From Litoribacter populi (GTDB lineage Bacteria > Bacteroidota > Bacteroidia > Cytophagales > Cyclobacteriaceae), in contig NZ_VMKN01000001.1 in assembly GCF_007483685.1 (NCBI RefSeq), positions 3,455,440-3,519,439 on the forward strand: a stretch of 64,000 bases of DNA, in the 5' to 3' direction. Positions within the stretch are counted from its first letter, which is position 1, and every line of letters begins with the position of its first letter. A program made the position numbers and the translations under genes. Below, piece by piece: positions 7,472 through 15,443 of the stretch. The notes beneath the pieces were generated by a model. It did not search any database and was not told where the DNA came from. It saw only the letters and a program-made list of their open reading frames with translations.

Positions 7472-8839
7472 TTACTTGGTAGCTGCTTCTAGTATATCAT
7501 GCTTGGTAATGATGTGGATCTGATCAAGGTGATCTCTTACCAAAACAGCCTTCTCTCTTTCTACCAAAGATGAAAGCACATCCAAGGTACTATCCAATGC
7601 GACAAATTTCATCGCATTTTCCATTACTTCAGACACCTGTGCATCCTTTAACTGTGGATTATCTATTAACTTATTGAGCAACTTACTATCAGTAAGGCTG
7701 CCCACTACATTTCCTTCTTCAACGACTGGAATCTGGGAAACACCTTTTTTATTCATCAACTGTATGGCAGATCGAACGCTGTCATCTTTTTTAATCACCG
7801 AGAGTTCAAAAGAACCATTTCGGCCGGATATGATGTCTCTTGCAGTGGAGTAACTTTTATCTTCAAGGAAACCATGATTGCGCATCCATTCATCATTATA
7901 TACCTTGCCCAAGTAACGGGTACCGTGATCGGGAAGGATAATAACCATTCTATCGCCCTCTTTTAAATTCTCCTTAGCATATTCCAAAGCCCCGTGTACG
8001 GCTGATCCGCACGACCAGCCCACAAAAAGACCTTCCTCACGGGAAAGTCTACGGGTCATCACTGCCGAATCCTTGTCCGTCACTTTGATGAAATGGTCTA
8101 TTACAGAGAAATCAACATTTTTGGGAAGGATGTCTTCTCCGATACCTTCAGTAAGGTATGGGTATACTTCTTTCTCATCAAAAACGCCTGTTTCCTTATA
8201 TTTCTTGAATACAGAACCATAAGTATCAATTCCTACAGTTACAATATCGGGATTTTGTTCTTTCAGATACTTAGCAGTACCTGACATGGATCCACCTGTT
8301 CCCACTCCAGCTGCATAATGGGTGATTTTTCCTTCAGTGTCATTCCAGATTTCCGGCCCAGTAGTCTCGTAGTGAGCCTTCCAGTTGGACTGGTTATCAT
8401 ACTGGTTTGGGTAGAAAGAATTTGGGATATCCTCATTGAGCTTTTTGGCAACAGAATAATACGACCTAGGATCTTCTGGAGAAACGTTTGTAGGACAAAC
8501 GATCACTTCAGCTCCAACAGCCTTTAAAATATCTATCTTTTCCTTAGATTGCTTATCGGCCATGGTAAAGATACATTTGTAACCCTTGGCGATGGCGGCC
8601 AAGGCCAAGCCCATCCCTGTGTTTCCACTGGTCCCTTCGATGATGGTTCCACCCGGTTTTAGGATACCTTCCTTCTCCGCATCCTCCACCATTTTGATGG
8701 CCATACGGTCCTTCATGGAGTTGCCAGGGTTGAAATATTCAACCTTTACCAGGATTTCACCCTTGATTCCGGCATTTACCTTATTAAGTCTGACCATAGG
8801 CGTGTTGCCGATGGTTTCGATAATGGAATTATAAATCAT
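7472..8839 (-). CDS. Cystathionine beta-synthase (PLP enzyme with CBS domains)
   Basis: 455 residues. The fold-type II PLP domain has the ETIGNTPMVRL start, the PLP lysine in GNSMKDRM (Lys43), the phosphate-binding EGTSGNTGMG loop and the GTGGSMSGTAKYL glycine loop. The C-terminal third holds a pair of CBS domains (RSAIQLMNKKGVSQIPVVEEGNVVGSLTD and a second repeat). This architecture fits cystathionine beta-synthase, which condenses serine and homocysteine; cysteine synthase activity is the main alternative. The CBS pair is likely regulatory. Single-gene unit, ended by a hairpin. Confidence 0.88.
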   Translation of the reverse strand: MIYNSIIETIGNTPMVRLNKVNAGIKGEILVKVEYFNPGNSMKDRMAIKMVEDAEKEGILKPGGTIIEGTSGNTGMGLALAAIAKGYKCIFTMADKQSKEKIDILKAVGAEVIVCPTNVSPEDPRSYYSVAKKLNEDIPNSFYPNQYDNQSNWKAHYETTGPEIWNDTEGKITHYAAGVGTGGSMSGTAKYLKEQNPDIVTVGIDTYGSVFKKYKETGVFDEKEVYPYLTEGIGEDILPKNVDFSVIDHFIKVTDKDSAVMTRRLSREEGLFVGWSCGSAVHGALEYAKENLKEGDRMVIILPDHGTRYLGKVYNDEWMRNHGFLEDKSYSTARDIISGRNGSFELSVIKKDDSVRSAIQLMNKKGVSQIPVVEEGNVVGSLTDSKLLNKLIDNPQLKDAQVSEVMENAMKFVALDSTLDVLSSLVEREKAVLVRDHLDQIHIITKHDILEAATK

Positions 8840-9157
8840 TTTTTAAAATCTTCTTTGCCTGCAATTTACAAATTTTTTCTAAACCAAAAGGGCAATTAAT
8901 ACGGAAATTTCCAAACAAAATTTCAAAAACCCACCCCAATTCTAACCCAACATCAATCTACTAAATCAAGTTCTTAATAAATAATTTATTATTTTATAAA
9001 CTATCTTTTTTGCTTTTCGGCTTCGCAAATTCTCTACTTAAAACTAAAAACAAGTAAATCTTAAAAGATCAAGGGTTGAATAGCCAATTCCTATCTTTTT
9101 TATAAGGTTTTTTTTACTAATATTGCTGCATTATAAAAAGGATTAATAGTTCTCAAT
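8840..9157. other. AT-rich intergenic region between divergent genes
   Basis: About 320 bases separating cystathionine beta-synthase (leftward) from the YidD-TPR gene (rightward). It must contain both promoters, but I find no exact TTTG/TAnnTTTG pair. A short run resembling CTATCTTTTTT occurs twice (near 9001 and 9092). No RNA gene or coding region is visible. Confidence 0.5.
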
Positions 9158-10297
9158 TTGAAGTTTTTACAAATACTTTGTCTCTTTAATTTATTGTATT
9201 TCAGTGGCAATAAAGCTATCGCTCAAGATGAGGCGATAAAAGACCTTTATAAATTTTATCAGGATTACATCAGCGACACGAGAGGAAGCAGCTGCCCCAT
9301 GTACCCAAGTTGCTCTAAGTACTCGATCTCCTCATTTCAGAATCACGGCGCTTTAATTGGCTGGTTTAATACAGCCGACAGGCTGATGAGATGCGGTCAT
9401 GAACATTCTTATTATCCGATGTCTATTGTGGGTAATCAAGCTAAATTGCTAGACCCAGTAGTTGTTGGGGAGTTAGATAGTTTGAAATTAGGTCGGCCTT
9501 CGAAAAGATTTGGGAAAAATTTGGAATTTTTCAGGCAAAAAAATGACACAACATTTTTCCTCAGCCTAATTAATGAAGGATTATATGAGTCCGCGATAAC
9601 CGAATATCAAAGAATGAAACACTTCGGAGAGAGCCAACCTCCCTCCCTGATCTTGGAGTACAACTACTATTCGAGCTTAGCAGCTCTTGGAGAATATGAA
9701 AAGATCATTTACGATTTTGAATTTAAGCTCAATCCTGAGCTTAAGACCCATCCCTTGATCTTATTGGAGGTCGGGGAATCATGGTATCATTTAAATAACT
9801 ACCCTGAAGCCTTAACATACGCTTCAAAAATTCCCGCCTCGTCCTCTTTCTCTAATAACGCCAAGTTGTTTGGAGGATATGTGCTAGCACATCAGGACAA
9901 CTATGATGAAGCTATAAATAAATTTAATCAAGTAGACACGGAATACGCTTACTATGATTTTGCTTCCCAGAATACCCGTGTAGTTGAAGATATTGCTAAA
10001 CTCAAAAAGAAAAGTCCAGCTCTCGCAGGAGCTTTAGGAATTATCCCAGGTGCTGGGTACTTATATACTGGTCATCGAACTACAGCCATCAGCTCTCTTT
10101 TACTTAATTCGCTTTTTGCATACGCTACCTACACAAGCTTTAAAACCGAAAATTACGGCATGGGCATTCTCACGGGAGTGTTTTCTGCATCATTCTATAT
10201 AGGCAATATTACTGGAGGAGCTAAATCCGCCCATAGATACAACCAGGCTAAAAAAGATCAACTTAAAAGAAAATTAATGTACTCAACAAATAAATAA
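9158..10297 (+). CDS. YidD-domain protein fused to TPR-like repeats and a membrane tail
   Basis: 379 residues, TTG start at 9158 giving a signal peptide that ends KAIAQ. Residues 27-95 match the YidD family (membrane protein insertion efficiency factor): CPMYPSCSKYS with Cys46 and Cys52, then FNTADRLMRCGHE. The middle (about 120-275) is made of helical TPR-like repeats (GLYESAITEYQRMKHFGE, LAALGEYEKIIYDFE, NNYPEALTYASKI). The C terminus (about 285-365) has hydrophobic helices starting with GIIPGAGYLYTGH. Standard YidD is a small cytoplasmic or peripheral protein of 70-90 residues, so export and fusion set this one apart. Possibly cotranscribed with the next gene. Confidence 0.75.
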   Translation: MKFLQILCLFNLLYFSGNKAIAQDEAIKDLYKFYQDYISDTRGSSCPMYPSCSKYSISSFQNHGALIGWFNTADRLMRCGHEHSYYPMSIVGNQAKLLDPVVVGELDSLKLGRPSKRFGKNLEFFRQKNDTTFFLSLINEGLYESAITEYQRMKHFGESQPPSLILEYNYYSSLAALGEYEKIIYDFEFKLNPELKTHPLILLEVGESWYHLNNYPEALTYASKIPASSSFSNNAKLFGGYVLAHQDNYDEAINKFNQVDTEYAYYDFASQNTRVVEDIAKLKKKSPALAGALGIIPGAGYLYTGHRTTAISSLLLNSLFAYATYTSFKTENYGMGILTGVFSASFYIGNITGGAKSAHRYNQAKKDQLKRKLMYSTNK

Positions 10298-10318
10298 TTT
10301 AATCCCAAATAATGTAAT

Positions 10319-10849
10319 ATGATACAGAATATCTACAATTCAAGATTGATTCGGACAACGTGTTTTCTAATGATCGTTTCCATACTTACCATGTCTTTTT
10401 CAACTAAAGGCTATCAGGAAGTAACCCTTTCTTCAGGAACCATTATTCCTTTAGAGAATGCAAATGAGATAAATTCAGCTACTCTGACCGCGGGTCAGAC
10501 CTTAGATTTTTTTGTAAGACAAGACATCAAGGTTGAGGGTCAAACAGTGGTAAAAAGAGGTGCTCTTGCCAGAGGTCAGGTTTTGAGAGTTCAAAGAGCC
10601 AAAGGTCTCGGAAAAGAAGGGTTTGTAGAGGTTGAAATCAGATCTGTTGAAGCAGTTGATGGTTCAGAAATACTTCTTACAGGCGGTAGACTTACTGAAG
10701 AGGGAGACGACCGACAAGTTGCAGCAATAGCACTAGGTGTTTTGGTATGTATTTTATTCTTAACTATGAAAGGCAAGAATGCAGTAATACCAAAAGGTTA
10801 TGCTGTTGACGCTAGAGTAGCCAACGATATTCAAATCGCTGTCCAATAA
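10319..10849 (+). CDS. Exported protein of unknown function
   Basis: 176 residues with an N-terminal hydrophobic signal (about 13-28) and a second hydrophobic segment near residues 138-152 (VAAIALGVLVCILFL). Between them is a beta-rich region containing AGQTLDFFVRQDIKVEGQTVVKRGALARGQV, similar in pattern to small exported proteins that Bacteroidota keep near outer-membrane genes. It follows the YidD-TPR gene by 21 bases and is closed by a strong terminator, so the two probably form an operon. No function is recognised. Confidence 0.6.
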   Translation: MIQNIYNSRLIRTTCFLMIVSILTMSFSTKGYQEVTLSSGTIIPLENANEINSATLTAGQTLDFFVRQDIKVEGQTVVKRGALARGQVLRVQRAKGLGKEGFVEVEIRSVEAVDGSEILLTGGRLTEEGDDRQVAAIALGVLVCILFLTMKGKNAVIPKGYAVDARVANDIQIAVQ

Positions 10850-10872
10850 TCATACTTCCGAGTACATTAATT

Positions 10873-10901
10873 AAGTCCGCTCTCCCAGAGCGGACTTTTT
10901 T
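10873..10901. terminator. Bidirectional terminator
   Basis: AAGTCCGCTCT and AGAGCGGACTT form an 11-bp perfect stem with a 3-base loop and a T-tract on the plus strand; the arms supply A/T-rich flanks on the other side as well. It serves the exported-protein gene and touches the stop codon of pyrB coming from the right. Confidence 0.85.
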
Positions 10902-11823
10902 ATTTCGCCCCAGCCAAAAGATAAAGCACGGCCATTCTTACCGCCACTCCATTTTCAACCTGATGCAAGATGATTGAATGCTCGCTGTCAGCCACGTCAG
11001 AATTCAATTCCACTCCCCTATTGATTGGGCCTGGGTGCATGATTACTATTTCCTTATCTAGCCTGTCTAGCATTTTTCGGTTGATACCATAATAAAGGCT
11101 GTATTCCCGTAGAGAAGGAAAATATTTGATCTGCTGCCTTTCCAATTGTATCCGCAGAACGTTTGCCACATCGCACCACTCCAGTGCTTTTTGGACATCG
11201 TATTCCACCTTCACCCCGAGGCTTGCAATATGCTTGGGCAAAAGCGTAATCGGGCCGCAAACCATCACTTCAGCCCCAAGTTTCTGCAAGCAAAAGATAT
11301 TGGAAAGGGCAACCCTTGAGTGCAGGATATCTCCAATAATAGCAACTTTTTTCCCCGCTACATCTCCAAGCTTTTCCTTGATGGAATAGGCGTCCAAAAG
11401 TGCTTGGGTGGGATGTTCATGAGTGCCATCGCCTGCATTGACGATATTGGCATTAATGTTACGCGAAAGGAAATGTGCAGCTCCCGGGCTGCTGTGTCTC
11501 ATGACCACCATGTCCACTTTCATGGACAGGATGTTGTTGACGGTATCTATGAGGGTTTCCCCTTTCTTTACACTACTGTTGCTGGAGGAAAAGTTGACAA
11601 CATCCGCAGAAAGCCTTTTTTCGGCAAGCTCAAATGAAAGCTTGGTTCTGGTGGAATTTTCGAAAAAGATATTGGCGATTGTGATATCCCTGAGGGAAGG
11701 TACTTTTTTGATCGGCCGGTTTATGACCTCTTTGAAATTTTGAGCGGTGTCAAAGATGGTATGAATATCTTGCTCAGTGATATCCTTGATTCCTAACAGG
11801 TGTCTGGTACTCAGCTGTGACAT
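10900..11823 (-). CDS. pyrB: Aspartate carbamoyltransferase catalytic subunit
   Basis: 307 residues, normal length. Catalyses carbamoyl phosphate plus aspartate to carbamoyl aspartate in pyrimidine synthesis. The carbamoyl phosphate motif STRTK (57-61) sits inside FFENSTRTKLSFE. HPTQALLDAYSI in the middle and HPGPINRGVE near the end are family signatures. Only two bases separate it from the upstream pyrR stop, so the two are cotranscribed. No pyrI regulatory subunit gene is nearby, in line with the PyrR-type arrangement. Confidence 0.96.
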   Translation of the reverse strand: MSQLSTRHLLGIKDITEQDIHTIFDTAQNFKEVINRPIKKVPSLRDITIANIFFENSTRTKLSFELAEKRLSADVVNFSSSNSSVKKGETLIDTVNNILSMKVDMVVMRHSSPGAAHFLSRNINANIVNAGDGTHEHPTQALLDAYSIKEKLGDVAGKKVAIIGDILHSRVALSNIFCLQKLGAEVMVCGPITLLPKHIASLGVKVEYDVQKALEWCDVANVLRIQLERQQIKYFPSLREYSLYYGINRKMLDRLDKEIVIMHPGPINRGVELNSDVADSEHSIILHQVENGVAVRMAVLYLLAGAK

Positions 11824-11825
11824 GT

Positions 11826-12374
11826 TTAGCTTTTATCTTTTTCTGTAATCCAAATGGCATCCTGCTCAAATCCCTTATCTTTCCATTCCACGCTCACATG
11901 CTGGCTTTCCAAGGTATTGACCTGCCTTCCAAAATAATCAGGTTTGATGGGATAATCCCGGGTATATTTTCTGTCGATAAGAATCATCAATTCTACTTTT
12001 TGCGGCCTTCCAAAAGCAATCATGGCATCCATGGCTGCCCTCACGGAACGGCCTTTGTAAAGCACATCATCAACAAGAACTACTTTTTTGCCTTCTATTA
12101 AAAAATCGATTTTGGTTTCGTTGGCTGTCAGCGGTAAGTCCCTTCTTCTAAAATCATCTCTGTGAAAGGTGGCGTCCAAATAACCGAAAGGCACTTTCAC
12201 TCCACTTATTTCCTCCAAAAGGGCTACTAACTTGTCCAAAACTATAGGCCCCCGAGGCTGTAAGCCTAAAAATACCGTATTATCAAAGTCATCATGGTTC
12301 TCAATCAGCTGATGGCAAAAACGCCGCAAAATGATTGCAATCTGATTGTGGTCAAGGACAAGTCTTTTTTGCAT
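11826..12374 (-). CDS. pyrR: PyrR: pyrimidine regulator / uracil phosphoribosyltransferase
   Basis: 182 residues. The PRPP-binding motif VVLVDDVLYKGRSVRAAMD (98-116) and the NTVFLGLQPRGPIVLDKL segment are typical of the PyrR family, which converts uracil to UMP and, in Bacillus, regulates pyr mRNA by attenuation. It lies directly before pyrB. Its own leader is very short (promoter at 12391-12422), which leaves no room for a PyrR-type attenuator; here it may act as an enzyme or regulate elsewhere. Confidence 0.93.
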   Translation of the reverse strand: MQKRLVLDHNQIAIILRRFCHQLIENHDDFDNTVFLGLQPRGPIVLDKLVALLEEISGVKVPFGYLDATFHRDDFRRRDLPLTANETKIDFLIEGKKVVLVDDVLYKGRSVRAAMDAMIAFGRPQKVELMILIDRKYTRDYPIKPDYFGRQVNTLESQHVSVEWKDKGFEQDAIWITEKDKS

Positions 12375-12390
12375 AGCTCTAATTTGGATA

Positions 12391-12422
12391 CAAATATATC
12401 CTGCTTTTTACAAGGATACAAA
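12391..12422 (-). promoter_or_regulatory. Promoter of pyrR-pyrB
   Basis: On the minus strand TTTG (12419-12422) is followed after 20 bases by TATATTTG (12391-12398), an excellent match to the Bacteroidota -33/-7 promoter. The expected transcription start is about 10 bases before the pyrR ATG. Confidence 0.65.
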
Positions 12423-12439
12423 CTGGGTGGGTTCTATGC

Positions 12440-12470
12440 ACAAAAAAAGGCTCAAGTACTGCTCAAGCCA
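12440..12470 (-). terminator. Terminator of the GMC dehydrogenase operon
   Basis: On the minus strand GGCTTGAG pairs with CTTGAGCC (8 bp including two G-U pairs) and is followed by seven Ts. It lies 46 bases after the stop of the subunit 3 gene and upstream of the pyrR promoter. Confidence 0.65.
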
Positions 12471-12515
12471 TTTTTATCAATAAACCCAAAATTCAAATAT
12501 GCATCTTTAAATGTT

Positions 12516-13220
12516 TTAACCTATAAGATTGCCATCATTATCCCATTGAGCCACTACTCCCCGTTGGTCAGGTTTGAGGTATAGGTCTGCTAGTTTTGGA
12601 TCATAGGAAACCTTATACTTTTCTAGGACATGCTCTGGAACCCCATCCCATACATTGGGCCTATTGCCCACATATCCTAAATCATCAAAGCCAATCTTGG
12701 AAGTAAAATATCCTGTAGTAGTTAAATCTCTCAATAAGTTGAAAAATTTCACGCCGTTTATAACTTCCGGGGTCGCTTTGTCTGGATAGGCTATTTCATC
12801 GATGATAGATATGCGTTCATTTCCTGATAGCTCCATAAATATCTTATCAAACCTATCCAAGGCATGATTGTCAAGCCAACTCAGTCCTCCACGCATACGT
12901 GTTTGGTAAGCGGGTATATCTTTTACCATAAACTCAATGAAATCAGGCACACCTGCATCGAGTGCGCTCCCAGAGTCTTCGTCGGCTGGAATGATGACCT
13001 CTACTAAATAATTGAGCTTTTCTACCTCCTTTTCAGTAAAAAAGGTTTCTGAAAGCAACTTTTTGTCAATGGCAATCTCTTCTGGACTCCTACCTGAGGT
13101 AGAAAATCCTGCATTCACAGGAACCTCTTCGACTGCACTTTCCTCGACACTACAGCCAGCCAGTAAAAAACCTGAAGCTCCGGTAAAGAGCAGTTTTAAA
13201 TTTTCTCTTCTATTCATCAC
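12516..13220 (-). CDS. Gluconate 2-dehydrogenase subunit 3 family protein
   Basis: 234 residues. The N terminus MMNRRENLKLLFTGASGFLLAGC combines a twin-arginine-like motif (Arg4-Arg5 followed by ENLK) with a lipobox ending at a cysteine, so it is probably an exported, lipid-anchored protein. The body (VEVIIPADEDSGSALDAGVPDFIEFMVKD) is typical of the subunit 3 family that pairs with FAD-dependent GMC dehydrogenases and helps export or mature them. It follows the GMC gene by 13 bases and must be its partner. No cytochrome c subunit gene is adjacent. Confidence 0.85.
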   Translation of the reverse strand: MMNRRENLKLLFTGASGFLLAGCSVEESAVEEVPVNAGFSTSGRSPEEIAIDKKLLSETFFTEKEVEKLNYLVEVIIPADEDSGSALDAGVPDFIEFMVKDIPAYQTRMRGGLSWLDNHALDRFDKIFMELSGNERISIIDEIAYPDKATPEVINGVKFFNLLRDLTTTGYFTSKIGFDDLGYVGNRPNVWDGVPEHVLEKYKVSYDPKLADLYLKPDQRGVVAQWDNDGNLIG

Positions 13221-13233
13221 CTATCCCTTATGA

Positions 13234-14973
13234 TTAAATATTCTTTTTCTTCAATTGATCAACTATATAATCGGAAGTCCTCCATGCCAAAGCAAGTATA
13301 GTCCAAGTGGGGTTTTTATCAGCTTGCGATACAAATGGCCCACCATCCACGACAAAAAGATTCTTGCAGTCATGCGCCTGGCAATTACTGTTTAAAACCG
13401 AGGAAGCCGGATCATTCCCCATCCGGGTGGTACCCACCTCATGAATAATCCTACCCGGCGCATGTAGGCCGTACTGGGATTCCTTGCCTGGTTTGGCACC
13501 CAACAGCTTCCCACCCATTCCTAACAGAATTTCCTCAAAGGTTTCATGCATATGCTTGGCTTGCTTAAGCTCTTGGTCAGTCCAATTATAATTGAATTTC
13601 AATACCGGAATACCATATTTGTCCACGGTTGTTTGATCAATTTCGCAATAATTATCATACTGAGGGACACTTTCACCTCTGCCTGACATACCAACAGTGG
13701 TACCGTAAAACCTTTTGATATCCTTTTTCAATCCGGTCCCGTAACCTCCATTTGGACTTGGGCTTCCAAATTCATCTTTGATATGACTTCTCAAAGTGTC
13801 CATGCCCGTTCCAAATCCATAGGAAGGCATTCCCATACCACCCCAAAATTCAATATGGTACCCGCGCGCAAAATCGAGCTTTTTGTTGTCGAGCCACCAA
13901 GGTGTATAGACGTGCATTCCGCCTGTACCGTCCTCATTGTAGCGATCCCTATCTACCAGGTCAGGTATGACAGCCATGCGGTCCGCCCCAGTGGAGTCAT
14001 GAAGATACCTACCTACCATTCCACTCTGGTTACCCAATCCATCGGGGTGGGTTTTAGATTTAGAATTGAGCATGATTCTGGCAGACTCACATGCAGAAGC
14101 GCCCAGGACTACCACTCGGGATTTAAGTTTATATTCCTTCAAATCCATCTTGCTCACGAAGGAAACCCCAGTGGCATCCCCCCTATCGTTGGTAGTTACC
14201 TTACGCACCATAGAATTGGTAAAAAGGTCCACTTTGCCTTTTTTCATAGCAGGCTTGACAAGGCAGGTTCCTGAGGAGAAATCTGCATACGCCTGACAGG
14301 CCCTATTACATTGGTTGCAGAAAAAACAAACCCCACGTTCATTGTTAATTGGTCTAGTGAGCACCGATAAGCGAGAAGGAATAACTGGGATGTTAACTTT
14401 GTCTGCACTTTTCTTGATCAACAATTCATGTAGTCTTGGCTTTGGAGGCGGTAGAAAAAACCCATCAGGTTCATTATAAATACCCTCTTTTGTTCCGAAT
14501 ACTCCTATCAACTTGTCAACTTTATCATAATAGGGCTTGAGGTCATCATAACCAATTGGCCAATCATCTCCCAACCCATCTATACTGCTTCTTTTGAAAT
14601 CATTTGGCCCAAACCGGAGGGAGATCCGTCCCCAGTGGTTGGTACGACCACCTAACATTCTGGACCTAAACCAATCGAACCGTGTCCCGGTATTTCTGGT
14701 GTATGGTTCGCCTTCGATATCCCAGCCCCCTATGGCCGCATCAAAATCACCGAATGGGCGAATAGTGCCCGCTCCTCTTCTGGGCGATTCCCAAGGAAAC
14801 CTTAACTGGGTCCGATGTTCTTCCTTAGCAGGATCAAAATCGCCTCCTGCCTCTACTACAGCTATTGAAAATCCGGCCTCTGAAAGAATCTTGGAAGCCA
14901 TCCCACCACCAGCTCCAGAACCCACGATGATAACATCGTATTCCTGCGCTGATTCTTTAATCTGAAAACTCAT
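13234..14973 (-). CDS. GMC family oxidoreductase with a possible Fe-S motif
   Basis: 579 residues. FAD-binding motif DVIIVGSGAGGGMAS (13-27), and a C-terminal GMC domain with the catalytic His-containing IIHEVGTTRMG and the Asn-containing KNPTWTILALA. It oxidises a sugar, sugar acid or polyol; the substrate is not readable. The segment CFFCNQCNRAC (Cys216, 219, 222, 226) is a likely iron-sulphur cluster ligand set, comparable in place to the cluster of bacterial FAD-glucose dehydrogenase (inference). No signal peptide is visible, so export would rely on the twin-arginine signal of the partner subunit. Confidence 0.88.
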   Translation of the reverse strand: MSFQIKESAQEYDVIIVGSGAGGGMASKILSEAGFSIAVVEAGGDFDPAKEEHRTQLRFPWESPRRGAGTIRPFGDFDAAIGGWDIEGEPYTRNTGTRFDWFRSRMLGGRTNHWGRISLRFGPNDFKRSSIDGLGDDWPIGYDDLKPYYDKVDKLIGVFGTKEGIYNEPDGFFLPPPKPRLHELLIKKSADKVNIPVIPSRLSVLTRPINNERGVCFFCNQCNRACQAYADFSSGTCLVKPAMKKGKVDLFTNSMVRKVTTNDRGDATGVSFVSKMDLKEYKLKSRVVVLGASACESARIMLNSKSKTHPDGLGNQSGMVGRYLHDSTGADRMAVIPDLVDRDRYNEDGTGGMHVYTPWWLDNKKLDFARGYHIEFWGGMGMPSYGFGTGMDTLRSHIKDEFGSPSPNGGYGTGLKKDIKRFYGTTVGMSGRGESVPQYDNYCEIDQTTVDKYGIPVLKFNYNWTDQELKQAKHMHETFEEILLGMGGKLLGAKPGKESQYGLHAPGRIIHEVGTTRMGNDPASSVLNSNCQAHDCKNLFVVDGGPFVSQADKNPTWTILALAWRTSDYIVDQLKKKNI

Positions 14974-15443
14974 AGGGTACTTGGGTTATGGTTTATTGGA
15001 TCCTACCATTTATAAGAGGACCCACGCATTAATCTCCACGACTAAAACGATTTATTAGCAACAAATATGTTTAATACTTCTGCTATTTCAAACATAAATT
15101 CTAAAAATTTATCTAAATGAGTGATAAATGGCTTTTTCAGGTTTAAAAGACAGATTCCTGCTAGATAATTAAGGGTTTCGACTAAAGTCTTCCTTATAAT
15201 TTTTGATTAAAGGTTTGTGATAATTTAAAATTTTTATGTAGTATAGCTGTCACAAATCCATTTAATCAACTGAAAATAAACTTGTTTTGATCTCAATCCA
15301 CCTCAAAATCTATAAAATAGCTAAAACCTTTCAGGTATTGGAAAGCTCTTTTTTAACCATTTATGGAAATCGATTGCGATGACATAAAATTAATAATTAT
15401 CTATCATTGCTAAAACAATTTAGTTTAACCCAAAGTAAATGAC
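14974..15443. other. Divergent intergenic region: GMC operon / mannoside locus
   Basis: 470 AT-rich bases holding the start signals of both flanking operons. A minus-strand TATGTTTG (CAAACATA at 15089-15096) matches the -7 consensus for the GMC operon but lacks a good -33 partner. ATCG-ATTG-CGAT (15369-15380) is a small inverted repeat ahead of susC. No gene or RNA is visible. Confidence 0.5.

Noticed and set aside
15369-15380. ATCG-ATTG-CGAT as a LacI operator for the mannoside locus
   Set aside because: Short arms, no second copy seen before the GH92 or lacI genes; too weak to call.
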